From positions 1 to 35,724 of the forward strand of contig JACQDF010000358.1 of the NCBI GenBank assembly GCA_016201205.1: a stretch of 35,724 nt of DNA, given 5' to 3'. Positions 7,860 to 15,436 of this stretch are shown piece after piece; position 1 is the first letter of the stretch, and every line of letters starts with the position of its first letter. The notes below the pieces were generated by a model. The model was given only the letters and a program-made list of their open reading frames with translations. It did no database searches and was not told the origin of the DNA. A program made the position numbers and the translations under genes. This stretch comes from Acidobacteriota bacterium (GTDB lineage: Bacteria > Acidobacteriota > Terriglobia > Bryobacterales > Bryobacteraceae).

Positions 7860-7951
7860 AACACCGCGCCAACCCAAGGTTCTGGCGCTGCTATGGCCAG
7901 CTCCCGGAAGACGTCACGGGCCCTCGAGCAGCGCACGTCGCCCCTCACTGA
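7856..7951 (+). pseudogene. Truncated RelE/ParE-type toxin
   Basis: The GTG at 7856 overlaps the antitoxin stop and opens VKHRANPRFWRCYGQLPEDV, which fits the N-terminus of the RelE-like partner of this antitoxin family (K-H-R-x-x-x-x-F-W-x-C-Y-x-x-L-P). After that the sequence stops matching and ends at a TGA after 31 residues, against about 80-90 normally. The catalytic C-terminal half is missing. An overlapping frame (7893-8012, 39 residues, ending DAGNP) is open but unrecognised. The toxin is almost certainly inactive. Confidence 0.6.
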
Positions 7952-8038
7952 CGATGTGAAGAAATCCAGGGAACGTCTTGCGGCGGCGATAACAGACGCA
8001 GGGAATCCCTGACGGTCCCACTTAACGAATTAAGAGCC

Positions 8039-8581
8039 CTAAGCCATGGCTGGCTGAACGGCCAGCGGCGCTGACAACTGGCGAACTTGGCCACGTAAGG
8101 CTTCCACCGTTTCCACCAGCCCGCTGACGTCGATTGGCCTGATTCCCAGCCAGAAAAACGCCAGCCGCATCCTCACCTCGATCATCCGCAAAGTGAATTG
8201 AAACCGCTGCTCGAGCAGGACTTTTGCCACCTCACTGCGGTCGTGGTCCGCGTACAGGGTCAGTAGCCGCAAGGCGCGGTGCAGGTGGTCAAACTCCTTG
8301 GTAAGGCTTTCGAGGTAGCTCCGGAAGATGGCAATCCGTCGCGTGCGAAGCCGGGCGGCGATGTCAGGCCGGTACCCGGGCTGCGATGCCAGAAACTGAA
8401 AATCCATTTCCTTCAGCAGGCGCGTCATTGGCCGGTAGCGGAGGGGCGAGAACAGGGTCTCCGCCGGGGCCGGGGTGGCTGGGGATTGGGTCCCAAGCAG
8501 CTTGCGGAACTGATAGACCGCCAAGCCCATGAGGACCAATGCCAAGCCGCCTGCGACCAGGAAGACGGGTTCAAAAGACAT
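8039..8581 (-). CDS. Hypothetical single-pass membrane protein
   Basis: 180 residues from the ATG at 8581, with AAGGAG and GAAGG in front. One N-terminal transmembrane helix (VFLVAGGLALVLMGLAVYQF) is followed by a cytoplasmic helical domain rich in Arg and Leu (RLRTRRIAIFRSYLESLTKEFDHLHRALRLL), probably coiled. No family recognised; the style is common in Acidobacteriota. It follows the seven-helix protein at 8685-9470 on the same strand by about 100 bases and may share its transcript. Confidence 0.7.
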   Translation of the reverse strand: MSFEPVFLVAGGLALVLMGLAVYQFRKLLGTQSPATPAPAETLFSPLRYRPMTRLLKEMDFQFLASQPGYRPDIAARLRTRRIAIFRSYLESLTKEFDHLHRALRLLTLYADHDRSEVAKVLLEQRFQFTLRMIEVRMRLAFFWLGIRPIDVSGLVETVEALRGQVRQLSAPLAVQPAMA

Positions 8582-8684
8582 GGTTTGCCTTCTTGCTCCT
8601 TGCACCCAAGGATAGCCGACCACGACGCAGAATGCAACGGGAATTCGATAGGAATTTGGAACTATTTCCTCCGAAAGCCGGAGG

Positions 8685-9470
8685 CTATTCCCGGGCTGCC
8701 CGCGACAGCGCCGCGTTGACGCTCTTGAGCTGCCCGATCAGCCGGTTTTCTTCCGTCAGGTTCCAGCGGTGTCCTACGACCACCGTTTCACGTTCCCCCT
8801 CGGGCTTCAGACGCAGGATCCAGGCCGTCAGGCACACGCAGCCTAGAGTCAGGGCGGCAGTGGAAGTCGCCCGGTCCACCTGCCGCCCACTCAGATTTCT
8901 CACTAGCAAGACAAAAGCCTTGCTCAGGAAATATGCCGAGAAAACCAGCGAATGGACGGCCACGTTGCGCGGCAGCGCCACCGGAAACCAGACCAGGAAA
9001 GCGCCCATCATGAGGATCAGAAACACCAGCCCGGAGAGCACGCCGCGTTCCGCAATAAATGTTAATTGCAGCAAAGGAGATTTCTGCTGGATGTCCTGGT
9101 AGAACGACAGTTCCGGGTACAACGAGACAAACGCTCCTGCCAGCGCCAAAACCAGGGCGCCGGTCAGGACCCAGCGGGAAAAGAGTTGTATGCCGGGGTA
9201 TCTGGCGAGGACACGGGAATATGCCTCCAAAATCGTCAGCATATAGAGGAACCACAGGACAGGCTCAGTGGCCACAAAGACCCAGCCATAGCTGGTTGGA
9301 GACTTCACCATGGACATTACCACTGCCCTCAACACAACAAAGGCAAGGAGGGCTGTAAAGGAAGGGTAAGCTTTCGCTAACCCCAGCCACCAGAGGCGAA
9401 CGGCCAAGACTGCGGTCAGCGAGGACGCAATCAGAAAGAGGACGCCTTCCGTCGTCTGGAGAGGGGGCAT
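8685..9470 (-). CDS. Hypothetical polytopic membrane protein
   Basis: 261 residues with about seven predicted hydrophobic segments (for example GVLFLIASSLTAVLAVRLWW, VLTGALVLALAGAFVSLY, LVFLILMMGAFLVWFPVAL) and a polar C-terminal tail. No catalytic motif seen and no family recognised. It lies between a tiny secreted peptide gene and the single-pass protein, all on the minus strand. Confidence 0.7.
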   Translation of the reverse strand: MPPLQTTEGVLFLIASSLTAVLAVRLWWLGLAKAYPSFTALLAFVVLRAVVMSMVKSPTSYGWVFVATEPVLWFLYMLTILEAYSRVLARYPGIQLFSRWVLTGALVLALAGAFVSLYPELSFYQDIQQKSPLLQLTFIAERGVLSGLVFLILMMGAFLVWFPVALPRNVAVHSLVFSAYFLSKAFVLLVRNLSGRQVDRATSTAALTLGCVCLTAWILRLKPEGERETVVVGHRWNLTEENRLIGQLKSVNAALSRAARE

Positions 9471-9586
9471 GGAACTCTTCAGCCCTCACTTGAGGAGAAT
9501 GCCGGCCTATAAAGTGTAGCACCCAGGGGTGTACGGCGACACCGCCTGGGTGACAATCTCGATAAAAAGCTTATCGTCCTTTTTCT

Positions 9587-9715
9587 TCAGCGGCTGGCTA
9601 ATGTCAGCGCAGCGCCTTCGGGACAGGGCAGGCAGCTTGGCCACGGAATGTCGAGGGCGTTCAGCGCCGTCACGCTCAATGTCAGAATGGCCAACAGAAC
9701 AAATCTCTTCAGCAT
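9587..9715 (-). CDS. Small secreted peptide (42 residues)
   Basis: The ATG at 9715 has AGGAG correctly placed (gaccaggagcgacct before ATG). It encodes a clear signal peptide, MLKRFVLLAILTLSVTALNA, and a mature part of about 22 residues with a CxxC (PSCLPCPEG), ending at TGA 9587. After the stop a second frame reads KKKDDKLFIEIVTQAV, which also looks protein-like. The original protein may therefore have been longer and frameshifted. No homologue recognised. Confidence 0.4.
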   Translation of the reverse strand: MLKRFVLLAILTLSVTALNALDIPWPSCLPCPEGAALTLASR

Positions 9716-9919
9716 AGGTCGCTCCTGGTCTCAGATTCCGGGTCTACCGGGGGGGTCAGAGGAATCATAGTAGGGTGTGGAGGCCAAGTGGCAGCCGGCC
9801 GAAAAGTTTTCGAAATTCAGAACAGCCAGAAAACATGAGAGAGAAGGGAACCGCCGGAACCACTATTTATGGATGGGGCGTGTAGTACAATCAGGCGGTA
9901 GCGGGCAGGGCGCTTTCCA

Positions 9920-10387
9920 ATGGCCGAAAAGACCAGCAGGAGATTAGACCGGGGCGCCGCCGCCGACTTATGGCGCCATACCCTCGCCCAGATCCCCTCG
10001 GTGTTTGGCCGATTGGTGTACCTGGCCGCGCTCAGGGATTCCAATAGCGGCGCCTACGCTCACCACGGGCTGGCCGCTGTCTTTGGCGACGAGGAGGCCA
10101 GCCAGGCCATCCGGGAGAGCCATCAAGAGACATTCGGCGCATGGCTCGAGTTCGGGCTCGAGCAGCAAAAGGCCGACCTCGAGATCTACGTGGCGGGCCT
10201 CGAGCCGAGCCGAAAAAAAGTGGCCGAAACCTGGAGCAAGCTCGAACCCTACCGCAACCTTCCCCCCGATTCGGCTCGGCCTGTTGAAAAAGATCTCTTC
10301 CTGGCCGACCTGGAAGCGTTGCTCAGCCTGCTGCGGAACGAGCCCGACGCCGGCGCGCCTGCTCCAGACGCATCGCCACACCCGTGA
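9920..10387 (+). CDS. Hypothetical cytoplasmic protein
   Basis: 155 residues, soluble, helical, with no signal peptide or membrane segment. It includes LWRHTLAQIPSVFGRLVYLA and a helical middle rich in Glu and Leu. Common in style among Acidobacteriota but not a family I can name. A TACAAT box lies about 30 bases upstream, and an 18-base imperfect dyad (9806-9823) resembling the palindrome at 11226 lies further upstream. The 3' end overlaps the convergent XRE gene by 65 bases. Confidence 0.65.
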   Translation: MAEKTSRRLDRGAAADLWRHTLAQIPSVFGRLVYLAALRDSNSGAYAHHGLAAVFGDEEASQAIRESHQETFGAWLEFGLEQQKADLEIYVAGLEPSRKKVAETWSKLEPYRNLPPDSARPVEKDLFLADLEALLSLLRNEPDAGAPAPDASPHP

Positions 10388-11114
10388 CCTGGCCGATCAC
10401 CTCAATCTCTTCCGGATACTGGTAGAAGAGGGAATTGGCCATCGAGGCAGGGTGCGGCTGCAACACAAGCTGCGGCTCATTCAAATGCGCCCAGCCGCAG
10501 GCGTACCCGGTACGATGCTCGAAGAAGTAAATCGGCCGCTCGAACTCGGTGTTCCATCCCGTATTCACGATCTTGCGTTTGGTTTCATCGATCAGAATCA
10601 GCGACCCTGGCTGCAAGATCGGGTACATGAACCAGTCCTCGCTACCGATAAACGCGTAGCGGTGGTCCCTCAGGTCCAGCCCCTCCAGCAGCATCAAGGG
10701 GAGCTTGCCCCATCGCTGGATCATACGGCTCAGGTAGGTGGTTTTCCGCAGGTCGATTCCAGGATCCAGCGCCAGCGGCACTTGCACCGACCCATAGCCG
10801 TTGCTGGTGAAGCCGATCGGGTGGGTTCGCTCGATCTCGATCTGCGCGGCGTCTGCCGGCAGCTTTGACATGTCGACGCTATACCAGCTCATCACCTCAT
10901 ACGGATCCAGGCGGTAGATGGCACACAACGAATAGAGACGGTACAGGGTCGGAACGGTCCCTTTGTTCTCGATGTCGGCCAGGCGGCTCAGCCCAAGAAT
11001 GAATTCGCCGTTGTCGTGCCGCTCGGCGATGTGCACGCTGGCCTCCTCCACATCGCGGTAGCGGAGGTTCAGCCGCTCCCGAACCCGTTTCAGTTTCTGT
11101 CCTGCTTCCTCCAT
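10323..11114 (-). CDS. XRE-family regulator with S24/LexA-like C-terminal domain
   Basis: 263 residues. An N-terminal helix-turn-helix (about 5-75: KRVRERLNLRYRDVEEAS, then GLSRLADIENKGTVPTLYRL) has the XRE pattern with a recognition helix around SRLADIENKG. The C-terminal part (about 150-245: SEDWFMYPILQPGSLILIDE) is the beta-rich S24/LexA-like fold seen in CI- and LexA-type repressors. I do not see the full Ser/Lys autocleavage dyad with certainty. A perfect 16-bp palindrome lies in the divergent promoter region shared with ubiX, a reasonable operator candidate. It overlaps the convergent hypothetical gene by 65 bases. Confidence 0.8.
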   Translation of the reverse strand: MEEAGQKLKRVRERLNLRYRDVEEASVHIAERHDNGEFILGLSRLADIENKGTVPTLYRLYSLCAIYRLDPYEVMSWYSVDMSKLPADAAQIEIERTHPIGFTSNGYGSVQVPLALDPGIDLRKTTYLSRMIQRWGKLPLMLLEGLDLRDHRYAFIGSEDWFMYPILQPGSLILIDETKRKIVNTGWNTEFERPIYFFEHRTGYACGWAHLNEPQLVLQPHPASMANSLFYQYPEEIEVIGQVTGVAMRLEQARRRRARSAAG

Positions 11115-11225
11115 GGTATGATCGAAAGCCGTCCTTCGCCGGCGGCTGGTTCAAGGGTAAGTACAGTTTCCGTAAGGGATTATAGCGATCGTCCGGCGCC
11201 GAGGCAAGGGTTTTCGGACATCTTT

Positions 11226-11241
11226 GTTCTGAATTCAGAAC
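11226..11241. promoter_or_regulatory. Perfect palindrome GTTCTGAATTCAGAAC, candidate operator
   Basis: A 16-bp perfect inverted repeat, 25 bases before the ubiX start and 112 bases before the divergent XRE/S24-like gene. A looser 18-base version (GTTTTCGAAATTCAGAAC) is at 9806-9823 in front of the neighbouring hypothetical gene. Placement suggests a site for the adjacent regulator. Confidence 0.45.
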
Positions 11242-11265
11242 GAAATTCATGCCGGGAGGTCAGTT

Positions 11266-11838
11266 TTGATTATCATCGTCGGCATCTCGGGAGCCAGCGG
11301 CGCCATCTATGGCATCCGCCTGCTCGAGAAGCTTCGCGCTCGCCGGGACGTCGAAACCCACCTCATTCTCACTCGTTCTGCCGAGCGTACCGTCTGGCTC
11401 GAAACCGGCATGAAGCCCGCGGAAATCAAGAAGCTGGCCGACTTTCATTACCCCATCGAAGATATTGGCTGCCGGCTTGCCAGCGGTTCTTTTCTCACCG
11501 ACGCCATGGTCATCGCTCCGTGCTCCATTCACAGCATGTCCTCGATCGCGTATGGGATCAGCTCGAATCTGCTGATCCGGGCTGCCGATGTCACATTGAA
11601 AGAGAAACGGAGACTCATCCTGATGGTAAGGGAAACTCCACTTCACGCCGGCCACCTGCGCACCATGACCATTCTTGCCCGGATCGGAGCCATCATTGCC
11701 CCTCCCATGCCTGCTTTCTATACCAAGCCGCAAACCGTGATGGATTTCGTGGACGCCAGCGTGGATCGGGTCCTCGATTTACTCGGCTTGCCGGCGTCCG
11801 ATGCCAAACGGTGGCTCCCCGGAGGGTCCAAAGAATGA
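11266..11838 (+). CDS. ubiX: Flavin prenyltransferase UbiX
   Basis: 190 residues from a TTG with GGGAGGT in front. It joins dimethylallyl phosphate to FMN to make the prenylated flavin cofactor used by UbiD-type decarboxylases. Diagnostic blocks: the flavin-binding GISGASGAIYG at the N-terminus, APCSIHSMSSIAYGISSNLL in the middle, and RLILMVRETPLHAGHLRTM near the C-terminus. Length is standard. It overlaps pheA by 4 bases (ATGA), so the two are translationally coupled. No ubiD is present in the window, so the client decarboxylase must be elsewhere. Confidence 0.95.
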   Translation: MIIIVGISGASGAIYGIRLLEKLRARRDVETHLILTRSAERTVWLETGMKPAEIKKLADFHYPIEDIGCRLASGSFLTDAMVIAPCSIHSMSSIAYGISSNLLIRAADVTLKEKRRLILMVRETPLHAGHLRTMTILARIGAIIAPPMPAFYTKPQTVMDFVDASVDRVLDLLGLPASDAKRWLPGGSKE

Positions 11839-12674
11839 AAAAGAAAGTGGCCTTTCAAGGAGAGCCCGGCGCCTTCAGCCAGATCGCCGTGCGGCGGCTC
11901 GCCGGCAATCGCGCTCAAGCCGTTCCCTGCGAGCGCTTCGAGCAGGTGTTCCGCAGTCTCGATGAAAAGCAAGTCGATGCCGCCGTCATCCCGATCGAGA
12001 ACACATTACACGGCTCGGTACACGAAAACTACGATCATCTACTGCGTTTCGATCTCCGGATTCGCGGCGAGACCAGCGTCCGCATTGTTCACAATCTCAT
12101 TGCCGCGCAAGGCGTTCGCCTGCGCCAACTGCGGCGCGTGTTCTCGCATCCGGTGGCGCTGAATCAGTGCCTCGATTTCTTTGCTTCCAACCGGCATTTA
12201 GAAAAAATTCCTTTCTACGACACCGCCGGCAGCGTCAAGATGATCGTCTCCGAGAATCTCAAGGATGCCGGCGCCATCGCCTCTTCCATGGCCGCCGAGA
12301 TCTACGGAGCACGGATCCTGAAGAGATCCATCGAAGACGACCGGGAGAACTATACCCGCTTCTTTCTCCTGCAGCGTCCCGGCAGCAGATCGCTGGTCCC
12401 GCCGGGCGGCGAAATGAAGACTTCGCTTGTGTTCACAACTCGGAACACACCCGGCGCTTTGTTCCGGGCGCTCAGCGTCTTCGCTCTCCGCGACCTGAAC
12501 CTGGCCAAGATCGAATCGCGGCCCCTTCGCGGCAAGCCCTGGGAGTACCTGTTTTACGTGGATCTGCTCGCCGATTCGGCCGATCCCAGAACCCGGAAAG
12601 CCCTGGGACATCTCCAGGAACTCGCCGATTTCCTCAAGGTGCTGGGCTGCTATCCACGGGGAACAGCCTCTTGA
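11835..12674 (+). CDS. pheA: Prephenate dehydratase
   Basis: 279 residues, cytoplasmic; converts prephenate to phenylpyruvate in phenylalanine synthesis. The catalytic domain (1-185) holds VAFQGEPGAFSQIA, PIENTLHGSV and the active-site ENYTRFFLL (Thr174-Arg-Phe). A C-terminal ACT domain (about 196-270) holds TRNTPGALFRALSVFA and the ESRP motif that binds phenylalanine for feedback inhibition. There is no chorismate mutase domain, so it is the monofunctional type. GGAGGG lies 9 bases before the ATG, which overlaps the ubiX stop. Confidence 0.95.
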   Translation: MKKKVAFQGEPGAFSQIAVRRLAGNRAQAVPCERFEQVFRSLDEKQVDAAVIPIENTLHGSVHENYDHLLRFDLRIRGETSVRIVHNLIAAQGVRLRQLRRVFSHPVALNQCLDFFASNRHLEKIPFYDTAGSVKMIVSENLKDAGAIASSMAAEIYGARILKRSIEDDRENYTRFFLLQRPGSRSLVPPGGEMKTSLVFTTRNTPGALFRALSVFALRDLNLAKIESRPLRGKPWEYLFYVDLLADSADPRTRKALGHLQELADFLKVLGCYPRGTAS

Positions 12675-12682
12675 GGTAGCCC

Positions 12683-14358
12683 ATGGGTCTGCGGCCGGCT
12701 TTCGCTGTGTTGGTATTGCTCGCGGTTTTCCCCCGCGCCGCGGCGCAGCAAGCCGCCGATATCCCCGAGTGGGCGCAACAGGGAAAGTTCCGCTTCACAC
12801 GCCTCGACGGCGGCCCCATCGAGATTCTGAAGACAGCCCGCTCCGCCTGGGGCATGCACTTCTCCGCCCAGGAAAAGGAAGTACTCGGCAATCTCTACAC
12901 AAAATACGCCGATCGCATGATCGACCTGCTCGAGCAGGCGCACATCAACTACGTCTGGCTGACGTGGAGCGTCGGGTACTCCTGGCAGGATGAGGCCGGA
13001 CAGCGCGAGCAGGTGCGGCAGTTCATCGACAAGCTCCGCCGGCGGGGCATCCGCTCGGCAGCCTACGTCTGCGCCGTCAGCATGTTCTGGGAGAGCATGT
13101 TCCGCGACGAGCCGCGCTCGGTCCGCTGGATCACCTTCGATCCCGGCGGCGTGCCCTACCGCTACTCCGGCGGCCGGGACCCGCTGCGCTTCATCGCTGA
13201 TGTCTCCAATGCCGAATGGGTCGAACTCCAGAAGCGCCGTGTGGGCGCGGCCATCGACGCTGGATTCGAGTCACTGTTCTTCGACAACACCGCCGCTGTC
13301 GCCTGGAACACCGACGAGCAGATGGACGCGTTCATCGGCAAGATCCGGCGCTACATCCACGAAGAGCGGCGCTCCAACCTGCTGCTGTTCACCAACTATG
13401 GCCTGACGCCGCACCGCGCGGCGCTCAACCGCAACATGGATTGGGTGTTCGCGGAAGGCTGGCGCGAACCAGGGGTATGGGACAACGAGTGGAACGTGGG
13501 CAATATCCGCCGCACGAAGTACCTGCGCGGCCTGATCCCGGAATGGAAACCGCTCACCACCGAATACTCGATATTCCACTCCGGCAACCGCGCCACTACG
13601 TTCCTCGGGCCGCGTTCTCAGAAACTCGCGACGGCCGAGGCTGCCGCCTTTCACTCCGATTACTCCTGGGACATGGAAGGACCCTTCGATGCTGCGCTCA
13701 TGGCCGGCACGCCGGCGGCGATGGAGTCCTGGAAGGCGATCGGCCAGTACAGCCGGTTTCTGCGGGAGCATGAAGACATCTACTGGAAGGCGCGGCCGGT
13801 GTCTCCCATCGCCGTGGTGGGGCCGAGCGCCCACAACTCCTTCACCTGGGAGCGTGAAGAGTCGGGCATCTACGACCTGCTCGTGCGAAACAGCGTTCTG
13901 TTCGACATCCGCCCCGCCGGCCAGGTGGCTGGGTACGCGGCGGTGGTGACGCCCGCCCCGGGGACCCCGCCGGGTGAAATCCTCGCCCGCGTACGCGCCC
14001 TGGCTCCTGATGCGTTGTGGCTCACCGTCGAAGGCGCGCCCCACGTCGTCGGAAACGTCACCCGGCTGGGCTCCGGAAAAGGACTCGCCATCCATCTGCT
14101 CAACTACGATCCGCAGCCGGTTCGCGGTCTGAAGGTCCGATTGCGCCTGGACCACGAGTTCTCAGCGCTGGCCAATGCGACGCCGCGGCTGCTGTCGCCC
14201 GACGTTGTTTCCCCGCGGTCCCCGTCCGCGTCCGACGGACAGGACCGTCCGACGGACAGGACCGTCCGACGGACAGGACCGTCCGCCGGACAGGACCGGA
14301 ACTGGAGTTTTCCATCGACCAACTGGACGTCTACTCCGTCCTCATTCTGGAAAGGTAG
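12683..14358 (+). CDS. Secreted glycoside-hydrolase-like protein, frame broken near the 3' end by a 17-bp repeat
   Basis: The ATG at 12683 follows a GAGG and opens a signal peptide (MGLRPAFAVLVLLAVFPRAA AQ). The next 450 residues resemble TIM-barrel putative glycoside hydrolases (HINYVWLTWSVGYSW, then DAGFESLFFDNTAAVAW), with a beta-galactosidase-like C-terminal region. Near residue 515 the frame enters four copies of a 17-bp repeat. Because 68 is not a multiple of 3, it leaves the natural end, FSIDQLDVYSVLILER with TAG at 14356-14358, in another frame. As sequenced, the open frame runs on to 14944, antisense to the GH130 gene, and that extension is surely not native. With 0, 3 or 6 repeats the natural end would be in frame. 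Specific activity unknown; the gene follows pheA by 8 bases. Confidence 0.65.
14230..14297 (+). repeat. Four tandem copies of a 17-bp unit GTCCGACGGACAGGACC
   Basis: Units start at 14230, 14247, 14264 and 14281; the first three are identical and the fourth has one change (A to C). Each unit contains the near-palindrome GTCCGACGGAC. It sits inside the 3' end of the preceding gene. Confidence 0.95.
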
Positions 14359-14360
14359 GC

Positions 14361-14441
14361 CCATAGGAAGAACCTCGGGTGCGGAGACCCGCGGGCAGAT
14401 CCTCGGCGCCCAGGCGATTGGGAGTATACTCGCTGCTGGTC
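14361..14441 (+). repeat. Dispersed repeat, copy 1 (carries TATACT)
   Basis: The 30 bases at 14412-14441, with core GCGATTGGGAGTATACT, match 26077-26106 at 28 of 30 positions. The weaker motif CCATAGGAAGAACC at 14361 matches CCAAAGGAAAAACC at 26029 with similar spacing. It begins directly after the natural stop of the preceding gene. Function unknown; TATACT resembles a -10 box. Confidence 0.6.
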
Positions 14442-14500
14442 ACGCGGCCGCCGTTGGCGCAGTCGGGTGCGAGATGACCAGCGCCCTGAGACTGTCATCC

Positions 14501-15436
14501 TCAAACCGCCGACCTGCTGTGTTGAAGGCAGAGAGCCACCAGATCGGCTACAGTGGCCTCGCCCGCACACATTACTGTGTCCGCTCCGCCCCAATAAATC
14601 TTCACGGTTCCATCGGACTCGGGCACCGCGCCGCAGGTAAAGACCACGTTGTGGACATACCCGGTTATTTCCCAGGGGTCTTCCGGCTGCAGAATCCAGG
14701 AGTCGCTCACCCCTACGACTTTCGCCGGGTTGTGGAGATCATGCAGCGCAACTCCCAGACGATAGATCGATCCATCCATCGTTCGGAATACACCGTGGTA
14801 GATGGAAAGCCACCCCTGCTCCGTTTTTATCGGCGGGGCTCCGGGGCCAATCTTCATTTCATCCCAGTGATATGGTTCCGGCTTCATGACGAGCTGGGAC
14901 TCGCCCCAAAAGCGCAGGTCTGGAGAATAGGAAATCCAGATTGACCAGGGAGCAATTTCCGAATGGGGCCGGTCAAGCCGGGCATAGAGTCCCTCAAACT
15001 TCTCGGGAAAGATCACGGCATTCCGAGAGTCGGCCTGTGTGATAAGGGAGACTCGTTCTATCTGAACAAAGTCCTTCGTCCTGGCGAGAGCGATCCGCAC
15101 ACCATTTCGCGAGTAGGCGCTATAGGTGATGAGATACTCGCCTTCCACGCGCGTCACGCGTGGGTCTTCGACGCTGAATTCCTCGTAGGCTGCGAAAGGG
15201 CTGTCCCGTTCAGGCCGCAGAAAGGGCTCAGGATCGGCGATGAACCGGAATCCATCGACACTGCGTGCCAAACCGATGATCGACCGCCCCGTGCGCAAGT
15301 GGGATCGGAAGAGCATGATGTATTCGTTCCCATGCTTCACCACGGCCGCGTTGTGAACGGTTTCCACTGGGTAAGGGATCTCAGCCTTGGTAAGAATGGG
15401 GTTGTGCCGGTATCGCCGGATAATGTCGCGCTTCAT
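14501..15436 (-). CDS. GH130-family beta-mannoside phosphorylase/hydrolase
   Basis: 311 residues, cytoplasmic, a five-bladed propeller of the GH130 type. The FSVEDPRVTRV block carries the conserved Asp used as general acid in GH130. Blades such as WSIWISYSPDLRFWGES, IKTEQGWLSIYHGV and VVFTCGAVPESDGTVKIYWG are family-typical. Most GH130 members phosphorolyse beta-mannosyl links to give mannose-1-phosphate; some are hydrolases. Its start overlaps the GT4 gene stop by 4 bases, making it the last gene of a five-gene operon that encodes both glycosyltransferases and phosphorylases. The exact linkage is not readable from sequence. Confidence 0.85.
   Translation of the reverse strand: MKRDIIRRYRHNPILTKAEIPYPVETVHNAAVVKHGNEYIMLFRSHLRTGRSIIGLARSVDGFRFIADPEPFLRPERDSPFAAYEEFSVEDPRVTRVEGEYLITYSAYSRNGVRIALARTKDFVQIERVSLITQADSRNAVIFPEKFEGLYARLDRPHSEIAPWSIWISYSPDLRFWGESQLVMKPEPYHWDEMKIGPGAPPIKTEQGWLSIYHGVFRTMDGSIYRLGVALHDLHNPAKVVGVSDSWILQPEDPWEITGYVHNVVFTCGAVPESDGTVKIYWGGADTVMCAGEATVADLVALCLQHSRSAV

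Noticed and set aside
9565-9590. Terminator at CGATAA/TTATCG
   Set aside because: The stem is only 6 bp AT-rich and the T-run is on the wrong side for the minus-strand gene.
11226-11241. LexA box
   Set aside because: It does not match the GTTC-N7-GTTC or GAAC-N4-GTTC types; assigning it to LexA is not supported.
14230-14297. CRISPR-like array
   Set aside because: Units are directly adjacent with no spacers and are only 17 bases long.
14359-14944. Extension of the glycoside-hydrolase frame by about 195 residues
   Set aside because: It lies beyond the natural stop and is antisense to the clear GH130 gene; composition is not protein-like.
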